A stretch of 33,890 nt of DNA. Origin: Rhizobacter sp. Its GTDB lineage: Bacteria > Pseudomonadota > Gammaproteobacteria > Burkholderiales > Burkholderiaceae_C. Each line of letters opens with the position of its first letter. Within the stretch, counting starts at the first letter, position 1. This document shows, one piece after another, positions 1-7,900 of the stretch. The notes below the pieces were generated by a model that was not told the origin of the DNA, did not search any database, and worked only from the letters and a program-made list of their open reading frames with translations. The translations under genes were made by a program, and so were the position numbers. The stretch covers positions 1 to 33,890 of the forward strand of contig JANYJL010000372.1 of the NCBI GenBank assembly GCA_025361845.1, written 5' to 3'.

Positions 1-1092
1 GTAACCCATCAGCGCGACGACGGTCTGGTCGATGTCGCGCGCCGTGAACGCGCCGTAGTGGTAGAGCACCGCGACCATCGGCTTCGGGAACACGAGCAGG
101 GCCACGGCGCAAGGCAGCGCCAGCAGCAGCACCAGGCGCAGGCCCCAGTCGAGCAGGCCGGAATAGGCCTTCACGTCGGACTTGGCTTGCGCGGCCGAGA
201 GCTGCGGCAGCAGGATGACGCCCAACGCCACACCGAGCAGCGCGGTCGGGAACTCCATCAAACGATCGGCGTAGGTCAGCCAAGAGACCGCGCCGACCCC
301 TTGGTGCGAGGCGATCTGTGTGTTGACCAGCAGCGAGAGTTGCGCGACCGAGACACCGAGCAAGGCCGGCGCCATCTGCTTGAGGATGCGGCCCACGCCG
401 GGATGCGAGCGCGCTGCCCGCAGCGCGGCCCACGACAGCCCGATGTGCGGCAAGTTGCCAATGCGCCGCAGCGCCGGGATCTGCACACCCAGTTGCAGCA
501 CGCCGCCGAACATCACCCCGACCGCCAGCGCGTAGATCGGCTCGATGCCGTGGCGTTTGAACAGCGGCGCGAGCGCGAGCGCGGCGCCGATCACGGCGAG
601 GTTCAGCAGCACCGGCGTAACAGCCGGCACAGCGAAGCGCTTCCAGGTGTTGAGTACCCCGGCCGACAGCGCCACCAGGGACATGAAGCCGATGTAGGGG
701 AACATCCAGCGCGTCATCACCACGGCACCGTCGAAGCGCTCCAGGCCCGAGGCCATCAGCCACACAATCGCCGGGGCGGCGGCGACGCCGAGCACGCAGG
801 TCACGAACAAGGCCCAGAACAGCACCGTGGCGACCGCGTCGATCAAGCGTCGCGTGACCTCGTCGCCCTCGGTCGCGCGGGTCGCCGCGAGGATGGGCAC
901 GAAGGCTTGCGAAAACGCGCCCTCGCCGAACAGGCGGCGCAGCAGATTCGGGATGCGGAAGGCGACATTGAATGCATCCGTCCAGGCGCTGGCGCCGAAA
1001 CTCGCTGCCACCAGCAGTTCACGCACCAGGCCCGTGATGCGAGAGGCCAGGGTCAACAGGGAAACGATGGAAGCGGCGCGCAGCAGGTTCAT
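1..1092 (-). CDS. murJ: MurJ lipid II flippase, partial (C-terminus beyond window)
   Basis: MurJ (MviN) flips lipid II across the inner membrane for peptidoglycan synthesis. The minus strand reads open from an ATG at 1092 to the window edge, 364 codons in frame; the family is usually about 510-530 residues, so roughly the last third is missing. The N-terminus (MNLLRAASIVSLLTLASRIT) and the following segment with RIPNLLRRLFGEGAFSQAF are hallmark MurJ sequences; the rest is a succession of hydrophobic helices with GVALGVILLPQLSA near residue 320. It is divergent from rpsT, a common Burkholderiales arrangement. A TATAAT box at 1143-1148 on the minus strand is the likely -10. The long open frame on the opposite strand is an antisense shadow with Arg/Gln/His-rich composition. 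Confidence 0.95.
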   Translation of the reverse strand, partial: MNLLRAASIVSLLTLASRITGLVRELLVAASFGASAWTDAFNVAFRIPNLLRRLFGEGAFSQAFVPILAATRATEGDEVTRRLIDAVATVLFWALFVTCVLGVAAAPAIVWLMASGLERFDGAVVMTRWMFPYIGFMSLVALSAGVLNTWKRFAVPAVTPVLLNLAVIGAALALAPLFKRHGIEPIYALAVGVMFGGVLQLGVQIPALRRIGNLPHIGLSWAALRAARSHPGVGRILKQMAPALLGVSVAQLSLLVNTQIASHQGVGAVSWLTYADRLMEFPTALLGVALGVILLPQLSAAQAKSDVKAYSGLLDWGLRLVLLLALPCAVALLVFPKPMVAVLYHYGAFTARDIDQTVVALMGY

Positions 1093-1142
1093 GGACGGGG
1101 AATGCCGCAGGAACAAGCGGGCCGAAGCAATGGGACCGATAA

Positions 1143-1148
1143 ATTATA
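1143..1148 (-). promoter_or_regulatory. Putative -10 box of murJ
   Basis: A perfect TATAAT on the minus strand, about 50 bases upstream of the murJ ATG. No good -35 is visible at 16-18 bases, so only the -10 is called. The surrounding 150-bp gap is shared with the divergent rpsT promoter. Confidence 0.5.
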
Positions 1149-1200
1149 GGGAGGCCAAAGCCGCGCCATCTCGGACCCTGGCTCGCGCCCGTCCGCAAAT

Positions 1201-1208
1201 GCTATACT
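1201..1208 (+). promoter_or_regulatory. Putative extended -10 promoter of rpsT
   Basis: TATACT at 1203-1208, preceded by TG one base upstream (an extended -10). The -35 region is GC-rich and weak. Transcription would start near 1215, giving an mRNA leader of about 28 bases. No Shine-Dalgarno sequence is visible before the rpsT ATG. Confidence 0.55.
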
Positions 1209-1242
1209 CACCGACTTCGCTCCACCCCAACACAGCTACAGC

Positions 1243-1545
1243 ATGGCCACCACTTCCAAAGCCAAGAAAAAGACAGTCCGCATCGCCTCGGGTCTCAAGC
1301 GCGTGCGCCAGGACGTGAAGCTCAACGCCGCCAACACCGCGCTGCGCTCCAAGTTCCGTACCGTAGTCAAGAACGTGCAGAAGGCCGTGCTGACCGGCGA
1401 CAAGGCCAAGGCAGCCGAGATCTTCAAGAGCGCCCAGTCGGTGATCGACTCGGTGGCCGACAAAGGCCTGTTCCACAAGAACAAGGCCGCTCGTCACAAG
1501 AGCCGCCTGTCGGCCAAGATCAAGGCACTGGCTGTCGCCGCCTGA
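1243..1545 (+). CDS. rpsT: 30S ribosomal protein S20
   Basis: S20 is a small basic primary binding protein of 16S rRNA in the 30S subunit. The 100-residue protein starts at ATG 1243 and has the typical Lys/Arg/Ala-rich helical composition with family segments such as RIRQ-like [27 protein letters not shown] and a C-terminal Ala-rich tail. It is slightly longer than the usual 86-90 residues. The gene stands alone, with its own promoter and an intrinsic terminator at 1571-1598. The upstream bases before the ATG (CACAGCTACAGC) lack a recognisable ribosome binding site. S20 synthesis is autoregulated in E. coli, but nothing in this sequence shows that directly. Confidence 0.98.
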   Translation: MATTSKAKKKTVRIASGLKRVRQDVKLNAANTALRSKFRTVVKNVQKAVLTGDKAKAAEIFKSAQSVIDSVADKGLFHKNKAARHKSRLSAKIKALAVAA

Positions 1546-1570
1546 TCCAGGTTTCTGTTCCAAGCAAAGA

Positions 1571-1598
1571 GGGCTCGCATTGCGAGCCCTTTTGTTTT
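1571..1598 (+). terminator. Rho-independent terminator of rpsT
   Basis: Perfect 8-bp stem GGGCTCGC (1571-1578) / GCGAGCCC (1582-1589) with loop ATT, followed by TTTTGTTTT (1590-1598). It lies 26 bases after the rpsT stop. The convergent DUF3579 gene ends at 1608, just beyond it. Confidence 0.9.
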
Positions 1599-1607
1599 GG
1601 TGCCAGC

Positions 1608-1961
1608 TTATTTCTTGACCGGCGGATCGGGGATCAGGCAGGCCTCGGCCACTTGCAGGTGGTTGTCGCGGGCGAAGTGCATCACGAAGTCCCAGGCCAT
1701 GATCTCGATGTCGCGCAGCGCCTCATTCACGATCACGCACTTCACACCGTTTACCGTGGTCGGCACGCAATACGGCGAGTAGCCGATGAAGGCGGCGATG
1801 CCGCCCGCCGAGCCCTCGGGGCGGAAGCAGGACATCGCGCCCGCCAGCCGTTCGGCCCAGTCGCTGGGGCGGAAGGCCTTGCCTTCGAGCGTGATGCCCT
1901 GGATGAAAAATTCGCGTGGCTTGGGCGCGGTCATGGGTCGGGTTGAAGGGGCAAGCTGCAT
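1608..1961 (-). CDS. DUF3579 domain protein
   Basis: Small protein of unknown function belonging to the DUF3579 family, found in betaproteobacteria. The conserved core is clear: FFIQGITLEGKAFRPSDWAE, then a block containing YSPYCVP and GVKCVIVNEALRDIEIMAWDF, then DNHLQVAEAC. The core begins about 15 residues after the chosen ATG (1961). Other in-frame starts exist at 2018, 1997 and 1934; none has a convincing ribosome binding site, and family length (about 100-110 residues) favours 1961 or 1934. It is divergent from argD and convergent with rpsT. Neighbourhood with arginine genes is common in Burkholderiales but gives no function. Confidence 0.85.
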   Translation of the reverse strand: MQLAPSTRPMTAPKPREFFIQGITLEGKAFRPSDWAERLAGAMSCFRPEGSAGGIAAFIGYSPYCVPTTVNGVKCVIVNEALRDIEIMAWDFVMHFARDNHLQVAEACLIPDPPVKK

Positions 1962-2049
1962 TGTGCCGCGTTTGTATTGCGGTGCAGCATGTTCCATGCC
2001 GAGTGCCATCGTTTCCATGCCTGGTCATCGGCCGTTTCACCCTGCGCCT

Positions 2050-2055
2050 TAGAAT
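2050..2055 (+). promoter_or_regulatory. Putative -10 box of argD-argF
   Basis: TAGAAT at 2050-2055 in the gap between the divergent DUF3579 gene and argD, giving a predicted leader of about 50 bases. No strong -35 is seen at the expected distance. No clear ARG-box-like palindrome was recognised. Confidence 0.35.
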
Positions 2056-2115
2056 CGTTTCGACGCTGGACCGCGCACAAAACAGCATCCGGCCCCCGCT
2101 CTTGATGGAGATCGC

Positions 2116-3357
2116 ATGAACGCCCCCGACAAACTGCCCGCATCCACCGAACCGCATGTGATGAAGACCTACGGGCGCCTCGCCCTGGCCTTGTCGCACG
2201 GCCGAGGCTGCTGGGTCTGGGACACCGAGGGCAAGAAGTACCTCGACGGCCTGGGTGGCATCGCGGTCAACACGCTCGGCCACGCGCACCCCAAGCTGGT
2301 GCCGGCTCTGCAAGACCAGATCGGCAAGCTGATCCACAGCTCGAACTACTACCATGTGCCGCTGCAGGAACAGCTCGCCGCCAAGCTCTGCGAACTGTCG
2401 GGCCTGACCAACGTGTTCTTCTGCAGCACTGGGCTGGAAGCGAACGAAGCCGCCCTCAAGATCGCGCGCAAGTTCGGCCACGACAAGGGCAACACGCGGC
2501 CCGAGATTGTGGTCTGCGAGAAGGCCTTTCACGGCCGCTCGATCGCCACGCTGTCGGCCACCGGCAACCCGAAGGTGCAGGCCGGTTTCGGCCCGCTCGT
2601 CGAAGGCTTCGTGCGCGTGCCGCTGAACGATGTGGCGGCGCTCGAAAACGTGGCGAAGACGCACCCGAACGTGACTGCCGTGTTCATGGAAGTGATCCAG
2701 GGCGAAGGCGGCATCAACCTCGCGACCATCGACTACCTGCGCGCCGCACGCCGCATCTGTGACGAACAAGGCTGGCTGCTGATGCTCGACGAAGTGCAAT
2801 GCGGCATGGGCCGCACCGGCAAGTGGTTCGCGCACCAGTGGGCCGGCATCCTGCCCGACGTGATGCCGCTCGCCAAGGGCCTGGGCTCGGGCGTGCCGAT
2901 CGGTGCGGTGGTGTGCGGCCCGAAAGCGGCCAACGTGTTCGGCCCCGGCAACCACGGCACCACCTTCGGCGGCAACCCGCTCGCGATGCGCGCGGGTGTG
3001 GAGACGCTGCGCATCATGGTAGAAGACCACGTGATGGAGAACGCCGCGACGGTCGGCGCCGCGCTCAAGGCCGCATTGATTCGCGAACTGGCGGGCGTGA
3101 AAGGTGTGGTCGACATCCGCGGCCAGGGCCTGATGCTCGGCATCGAACTCGACCGCAACTGCGGCGAGCTGCTCGGCCGCGCGGCCGAAGCCGGTCTGCT
3201 GCTCAGCATCACCGCAGATCGTGTCGTGCGCCTCGTGCCGCCGCTGATCCTGACGGCCGACGAAGCGGCGCAGATCGTCGCCATCCTGTGCCCGCTCATC
3301 AAGGATTTCCTCGCTACGACTCCAGCCACGACCTCGGCCACAACGGCAGCGCCATGA
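2116..3357 (+). CDS. argD: Acetylornithine aminotransferase
   Basis: ArgD is a class III PLP-dependent aminotransferase that interconverts N-acetylglutamate semialdehyde and N2-acetylornithine in arginine synthesis; it may also act on succinyl-diaminopimelate. The 413-residue protein has the fold-type I landmarks: FCSTGLEANEAALKIAR near residue 95-110, AFHGRS, the LMLDEVQCGMGRTGK block (PLP-binding Asp), the Schiff-base lysine in PLAKGLGSG (Lys254), and GTTFGGNPLA. The start at ATG 2116 is supported by GGAG at 2107-2110. The stop overlaps the argF start by four bases (ATGA), indicating translational coupling. An odd feature is a Thr/Ala-rich tail of about 13 residues at the C-terminus beyond the family core. 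Confidence 0.96.
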   Translation: MNAPDKLPASTEPHVMKTYGRLALALSHGRGCWVWDTEGKKYLDGLGGIAVNTLGHAHPKLVPALQDQIGKLIHSSNYYHVPLQEQLAAKLCELSGLTNVFFCSTGLEANEAALKIARKFGHDKGNTRPEIVVCEKAFHGRSIATLSATGNPKVQAGFGPLVEGFVRVPLNDVAALENVAKTHPNVTAVFMEVIQGEGGINLATIDYLRAARRICDEQGWLLMLDEVQCGMGRTGKWFAHQWAGILPDVMPLAKGLGSGVPIGAVVCGPKAANVFGPGNHGTTFGGNPLAMRAGVETLRIMVEDHVMENAATVGAALKAALIRELAGVKGVVDIRGQGLMLGIELDRNCGELLGRAAEAGLLLSITADRVVRLVPPLILTADEAAQIVAILCPLIKDFLATTPATTSATTAAP

Positions 3358-4286
3358 AACCCGGCATGAGCCTCATCAAGCACTACCTCCAGTTCAAGGA
3401 TTTCCGCGCCGAGGAATATGCCTACCTGTTCGAGCGCGCGGCCACGATCAAGACGCGCTTCAAGAACTACGAGAAGTACACGCCGCTGGTGGACCGCACG
3501 CTGGCGATGATCTTCGAGAAGGCCAGCACACGCACCCGCGTGAGCTTCGAGGCCGGCATGTACCAGATGGGCGGCTCGGTGGTGAACCTCACCACCGGCG
3601 ACAGCCAGCTCGGTCGCGCCGAGCCGATCGAAGACAGTGCGCGGGTGATCAGCCGCATGGTCGACATCGTGATGATCCGCACCTATGAGCAGACCAAGCT
3701 CGATGCCTTCGCAGCCCACTCGCGCGTGCCGGTCATCAACGGCCTGACGAACGAATACCACCCGTGCCAGATATTGGCCGACGTGTTCACCTTCATCGAA
3801 CAGCGCGGCAGCATCAAGGGCAAGGTCGTGGCCTGGGTCGGCGACGGCAACAACATGGCCAACACCTGGCTGCAGGCGGCGGACATTCTGGGCTTCACGC
3901 TGCACGTCAGCACGCCGGGCGGCTACGAGATCGACGCCAAGCTCGGCAGCGTCAACAACCCGGCCTGCGTGAAGACCTTCAACCACCCGATGGAGGCCTG
4001 CGAAGGCGCGCACCTCGTCACCACCGACGTGTGGACCAGCATGGGCTACGAGGCCGAGAACGACGCGCGCATGAAGGCCTTCGTCGACTGGTGCGTGGAC
4101 CGCGACATGATGGCCGCGGCGCGGCCCGACGCCCTCTTCATGCACTGCCTGCCCGCGCACCGCGGCGAAGAGGTCGAGGCCGAGGTGATCGACGGCCCGC
4201 AGTCGGTTGTCTGGGACGAGGCCGAGAACCGCATGCACGTCCAGAAGGCCCTCATGGAATACCTGCTGATCGGCCGCATCGGGTAG
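3354..4286 (+). CDS. argF: Ornithine carbamoyltransferase
   Basis: ArgF condenses carbamoyl phosphate with ornithine to give citrulline. The 310-residue protein carries the carbamoyl-phosphate motif STRTR (58-62), the second motif HPCQ (136-139), DVWTSMG (225-231) and the ornithine-side catalytic loop HCLPAHRGEE (264-273, with Cys265). Length is normal. The start at 3354 overlaps the argD stop (ATGA); an alternative in-frame ATG at 3366 would give the shorter N-terminus MSLIKHYLQF, closer to many homologues. A larger open frame extends upstream within argD but is only read-through of that gene in another frame. argD and argF form a two-gene unit. Confidence 0.96.
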   Translation: MKPGMSLIKHYLQFKDFRAEEYAYLFERAATIKTRFKNYEKYTPLVDRTLAMIFEKASTRTRVSFEAGMYQMGGSVVNLTTGDSQLGRAEPIEDSARVISRMVDIVMIRTYEQTKLDAFAAHSRVPVINGLTNEYHPCQILADVFTFIEQRGSIKGKVVAWVGDGNNMANTWLQAADILGFTLHVSTPGGYEIDAKLGSVNNPACVKTFNHPMEACEGAHLVTTDVWTSMGYEAENDARMKAFVDWCVDRDMMAAARPDALFMHCLPAHRGEEVEAEVIDGPQSVVWDEAENRMHVQKALMEYLLIGRIG

Positions 4287-4291
4287 ATATG

Positions 4292-4360
4292 CACCCCCAC
4301 GTCGCTGCGCTCCTGCCCCCCCGAGGGGGCGCTCGGCCTGCTTGGGGCGGCCCGGCGCTG
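4292..4360 (+). repeat. GC-rich intergenic repeat element with hairpin
   Basis: The gap between argF and the next gene contains an intergenic element rich in C and G runs, including a perfect 6-bp stem GCCCCC (4315-4320) / GGGGGC (4325-4330) with loop CCGA, followed by GCTCGGCCTGCTTGGGGCGG. I recall near-identical elements scattered many times in Comamonadaceae and related Burkholderiales genomes, usually just after genes. Only one copy is present in this window, so calling it a repeat rests on memory, not on this sequence. It may act as a structured 3' end for argDF. Confidence 0.55.
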
Positions 4361-4375
4361 GCCGAGGTCTAGTCA

Positions 4376-5119
4376 GTGAAACTCGCCGTCCTCACCGACC
4401 TGCACGCCAACCGTGAAGCGGTCACGGCGGTGATGGCGCATGCCCGCAGCCACCGCGCCGAGCGGTATGCCTTCCTCGGCGATTTCGTCGGCTACGGCGC
4501 CGACCCCGGCTGGGTGGTCGACCTGGTGCGCGAGCATGTCGCCGGCGGCGCCGTGGCGGTCATGGGCAACCACGACCAGGCCGTCGTTCGCGGCCCGCTG
4601 CCGACGATGATCCCGGAGGCACGGCAAGTGGTCGAATGGACGCATGCGCAGCTGAGCCCCACGCAGCTCGATTTCCTCGCCAGCCTGCCGATGTCGGTCA
4701 TCGACCGCGACATGCTCTTCGTGCATGCCAACGCCTGGGCACCGAAGGAGTGGGGCTACATCATGACCCGCACGGACGCGGTGCGCAGCCTCTACGCTAC
4801 CGACGCGCGCTACACCTTCTGCGGGCACATGCACCTGCCGATGCTTTACCACCTCACCCCCACCGGCAAGACGGGCGATTTCACGCCCTCGCAGGGTGTC
4901 GACATCCCCTTGTCGGAACAGCGCCGCTGGCTCGTCGTTCCCGGCTCGGCGGGCCAGCCGCGGGATGGCAATCCGGCGGCCTGCTACGCGATGTTCGACA
5001 CGGCCTCGGCCACCCTCACATTCCACCGCGTGCCCTACGACCTGGAAGCCGCAGGTGCCAAGATCATCGCCGCCGGTCTGCCGCTGCGACTGGCCCAGCG
5101 CCTAGCCCATGGAGAGTGA
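4376..5119 (+). CDS. Calcineurin-like metallophosphoesterase
   Basis: A 247-residue phosphoesterase with a complete dinuclear-metal site: DLH at 8-10, GDFVGYG at 35-41, GNHD at 64-67, His117 in FVHAN, and GHMH at 150-153. This subfamily resembles PrpE/diadenosine tetraphosphatase or YfcE-type phosphodiesterases; the substrate cannot be read from sequence. The start is GTG at 4376, with GAGG about 9 bases upstream; it begins right after the GC-rich repeat. The 3' end overlaps the kinase gene by 11 bases, so the two are co-translated. Since the neighbour is a Ser/Thr kinase, a role in reversing phosphorylation or in nucleotide signalling is plausible but is inference. Confidence 0.88.
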   Translation: MKLAVLTDLHANREAVTAVMAHARSHRAERYAFLGDFVGYGADPGWVVDLVREHVAGGAVAVMGNHDQAVVRGPLPTMIPEARQVVEWTHAQLSPTQLDFLASLPMSVIDRDMLFVHANAWAPKEWGYIMTRTDAVRSLYATDARYTFCGHMHLPMLYHLTPTGKTGDFTPSQGVDIPLSEQRRWLVVPGSAGQPRDGNPAACYAMFDTASATLTFHRVPYDLEAAGAKIIAAGLPLRLAQRLAHGE

Positions 5120-6587
5120 AGAGGTCCTGCGGCCCAGCGCGCTCGAAGCCGGGCAGGTGCTCGACGGCTTCAAGCTCGAAGAGCGCACCCACCAGGGCGG
5201 CATGGCGCACCTCTGGCGCGTCAGCTTCGTCGATCCGCCAGCCGCGGGCGCGACGCCGATGACCTCGCTGCCGATGATCATGAAGGTGCCGCGCATCAAG
5301 GGCGGCGAAGACCCGGCCACCATCGTCGGCTTCGAGGTCGAGCAGATGATCATGCCGGCGCTCAGCGGCCCGCACGTGCCGAAGTTCATCGCCAAGGGCG
5401 ACTTCACGCGCCAACCCTACATCGTGATGGAGGCCATCCAGGGCGCGTCGCTGAAAGCGCGCTTCGACCTGGCGCCGCTGCCCGTCAACGAAGTGGTCGA
5501 GACCGGCTGGAAGGTGGCGACCGCGCTGCACGAACTGCACCGCCAGCACGTGGTGCACCTCGACGTGAAGCCGAGCAACATCATGTTCCGCGCGACGGGC
5601 GAAGCGGTGCTGATCGACTTCGGCCTGTCGCGCCACGACCAGCTGCCCGACCTGCTGGAAGAGGAGTTCGAGCTGCCGATGGGCACCGGCCCCTACATGT
5701 CGCCGGAGCAGATCCAGTTCATCCGCAACGACCCGCGCAGCGACCTCTTCGCGCTCGGCGTGATGCTCTACCACCTCGTCACCGGCGAGCGCCCCTTCGG
5801 CGCGCCGACCAGCGTGAGCGGCCTGCGCCAGCGCCTGTTCCGCGACGCGGTGGCGCCGCGCACGCTGCGCCCCGATTGCCCGCCGTGGTTGCAGGAAGTG
5901 ATCCTGCGCTGCCTGGAAGTCAAACCCGAACGCCGCCACCAGACCGCCGCGCAACTCGCCTTCGAATTGCAGAACCCGGATCAGGTGGTGCTGACCGAAC
6001 GTGCCGAGCGTGTGGCGGGCACCAGTACGCTGAACGTCGTGAAGCGCTGGTTCGCCGCGCTGGGTACCGAAGCGACGGAAGGCCTCAGCGCGGGCGACCA
6101 GACCGTCAAGAGCCCGATCCTGCTCGCCGCGGTGGACGTCACCAACGCCGAGCCCGCCTTGCTCGAAGCCGTGCGCCACACCGTGCAGCGCCTGCTGCAG
6201 ACCGAGCCCGGCGCGCGCCTGGCCTGCCTGGCCGTGATGAAGACCAACCGCATCGGAATGGACGAACTGGTCGAAGCCGACGGCAGCAGCAAACACGTCA
6301 ACATGCTGGTGCAGTTGAAGCACTGGGCGCGGCCGGTGGTGCAGTCGCTGGCGAGTGGCCACAAGGACGGCCTGCAAGCCGGCCGTGTGACTTTTCATGT
6401 GCTCGAAGCACCGGATGCGGCCAACGCCATCACCGAGTACGCGCGCAAGAACCAGGTCGATCACATCGTGATGGGCGCACGCAGCAGCGGCGGGCTGCGA
6501 CGCTACCTGGGCAGCGTGTCGGCCCAGGTGGTGTCGGAGTCGGCCTGCAGCGTGACGGTGGTGCGCGCGGTGTCGTCGGGCGACTGA
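5109..6587 (+). CDS. Ser/Thr protein kinase fused to universal stress protein domain
   Basis: A 492-residue soluble fusion. The N-terminal kinase domain (about 18-285) has a GGMA glycine-loop remnant (30-33), Lys59 in MKVP, catalytic loop HLDVKPSN (150-157) with Asp152 and Asn157, DFG at 170-172, SPE at 198-200 and SDLFALG at 211-217. The usual HRD arginine is leucine, making it a non-RD kinase. The C-terminal domain (about 335-487) is UspA-like, ending with MGARSSGG (455-462) and GSVSAQVVSESACSVTVV (468-485), the ATP-binding signature region. No membrane segment is present. It overlaps the phosphoesterase gene by 11 bases and is followed 19 bases later by a phosphotransferase. The fusion type occurs in Comamonadaceae; targets are unknown to me. 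Confidence 0.9.
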   Translation: MESEEVLRPSALEAGQVLDGFKLEERTHQGGMAHLWRVSFVDPPAAGATPMTSLPMIMKVPRIKGGEDPATIVGFEVEQMIMPALSGPHVPKFIAKGDFTRQPYIVMEAIQGASLKARFDLAPLPVNEVVETGWKVATALHELHRQHVVHLDVKPSNIMFRATGEAVLIDFGLSRHDQLPDLLEEEFELPMGTGPYMSPEQIQFIRNDPRSDLFALGVMLYHLVTGERPFGAPTSVSGLRQRLFRDAVAPRTLRPDCPPWLQEVILRCLEVKPERRHQTAAQLAFELQNPDQVVLTERAERVAGTSTLNVVKRWFAALGTEATEGLSAGDQTVKSPILLAAVDVTNAEPALLEAVRHTVQRLLQTEPGARLACLAVMKTNRIGMDELVEADGSSKHVNMLVQLKHWARPVVQSLASGHKDGLQAGRVTFHVLEAPDAANAITEYARKNQVDHIVMGARSSGGLRRYLGSVSAQVVSESACSVTVVRAVSSGD

Positions 6588-6606
6588 ACCAACGAGGCGC
6601 TTGGTC

Positions 6607-7821
6607 ATGCAGATGCCGCCAGCCCGCGTCGTGACGCTCGTGCTGGTGGACGCTGCGGGCCGCGTGCTCGGCACGCTGCCACCCTTCGAGGCCGAGACGC
6701 CCTGGTGGATGGACATCGGCCCCGTCGTGCGCGCGGTGCGGGCGCGGCACGGTCTGCGCGTGATCGTGCTGCGGCTGCTCGACACCGAGCGAGCTTCGGC
6801 GCATGGCGGTGCGGTGAGCTACCTCGCGCAAGTGGATGCGGGTGCCGCGCTTCCGCCACTGTCGCCCTGGCACGGCACGCTGTCGAACGATCCCAAGCGG
6901 CACCCGTATGCGCGCATCGGCGGGCCGCAGGCTGACCTGTCCTGGGCCGTGTCCGTATTGCAGGCACGAGGCGATGCACCGGCCGGCGAACCCGAACAAG
7001 TCCGCACCTGGAACCTGTCGAGCATCTGGCGCCTGCCAACGCGCAGCGGCTGCGCCTGGCTCAAGGTCGTGCCGCCCTTCTTCGCGCACGAGGGCCGCAT
7101 GCTGCAGGCGCTGGCCGGTGCGCCGGTGCCGCGCCTCATCGGCCACGACGGCGGGCGACTGCTCCTCGCCCACATTGCAGGCGAGGACTGCCACGAGGCC
7201 CTGCTCTCCGCGCGGCTGAAGATGATCGACCTGCTGGTCGCGCTGCAACGCCGCTGGCTCGGCCGCGACGATGAATTGAAAGCCCTCGGCCTGCCGGACT
7301 GGCGCGGGCCGGCGCTGAGCGCCGCGTTCACCGCCCTCGTAAAACGGCGCACGGATGCCATCCAGCCTGACGACCATGCACCGCTCGCCGCCTTCGTCAC
7401 CGCCCTGCCCGCGCGCTTTGTCGCATTGGCCGAATGCGGCATCGCCGACACCCTCGTGCATGGCGACTTCCACCCCGGCAATGTGCGCAGCGACGGCCGC
7501 GCGCAGACCCTGCTCGATTGGGGCGACTGCGGCATCGGCCACCCGCTGCTCGATCTGCCAGCCTTCCTGGACCCGACGCCCGACAAGGAGCGCGAGGCCA
7601 CTCGCACGCACTGGTTCGCCGCGTGGCAAGGCGCGCTGCCCGGCGCCGATCTGCCCCGCGCGGTGCGCCTGCTCGAACCCATCGCGATGGCGCGCAAGGC
7701 CTTGATCTACCAGACCTTCCTCGATGGCATCGAAGCGGCCGAGCATCCGTACCACCGCAGCGACGTGCCCGACTTCCTGCACCGCACGGCCGAGGCGGTG
7801 CGCGCCGAAGCCAGCGGCTGA
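6607..7821 (+). CDS. APH-family phosphotransferase with extra N-terminal region
   Basis: A 404-residue protein of the aminoglycoside phosphotransferase/choline kinase fold. The catalytic loop HGDFHPGN (285-292, Asp287 and Asn292) and metal-binding DWGD (304-307) are intact. The kinase-like part starts near residue 135; the first 130 residues (LVLVDAAGRVLG, WWMDIGPVVRAVRARHGL, VSYLAQVD) are an alpha/beta region that loosely resembles a NUDIX-like fold and is not standard for APH enzymes. ATG 6607 is preferred because GAGG (6595-6598) lies 8 bases upstream; a TTG at 6601 is also open. It follows the kinase-Usp gene by 19 bases, so probably the same transcript. Substrate unknown; an antibiotic resistance role is not supported by context. 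Confidence 0.82.
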   Translation: MQMPPARVVTLVLVDAAGRVLGTLPPFEAETPWWMDIGPVVRAVRARHGLRVIVLRLLDTERASAHGGAVSYLAQVDAGAALPPLSPWHGTLSNDPKRHPYARIGGPQADLSWAVSVLQARGDAPAGEPEQVRTWNLSSIWRLPTRSGCAWLKVVPPFFAHEGRMLQALAGAPVPRLIGHDGGRLLLAHIAGEDCHEALLSARLKMIDLLVALQRRWLGRDDELKALGLPDWRGPALSAAFTALVKRRTDAIQPDDHAPLAAFVTALPARFVALAECGIADTLVHGDFHPGNVRSDGRAQTLLDWGDCGIGHPLLDLPAFLDPTPDKEREATRTHWFAAWQGALPGADLPRAVRLLEPIAMARKALIYQTFLDGIEAAEHPYHRSDVPDFLHRTAEAVRAEASG

Positions 7822-7900
7822 ACGCTCGCAGCGCGTGTTTGAGAACTGTGCGATTTAACCGACACCACGGCCAGGATCGCGGTGCTACTTTTCGGCTGCC

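Noticed and set aside
58-1149. Long plus-strand open frame opposite murJ
   Set aside because: Arg/Gln/His-rich low-complexity product and antisense to a clear murJ; a shadow of GC-rich coding.
5064-6785. 573-codon minus-strand open frame opposite the kinase-Usp gene
   Set aside because: His/Arg/Ala/Val-rich, no domain, mirror of third-position GC in the real gene.
6607-7821. Aminoglycoside resistance gene
   Set aside because: Only the fold motifs match; extra N-terminal region and signalling context argue against a resistance role.
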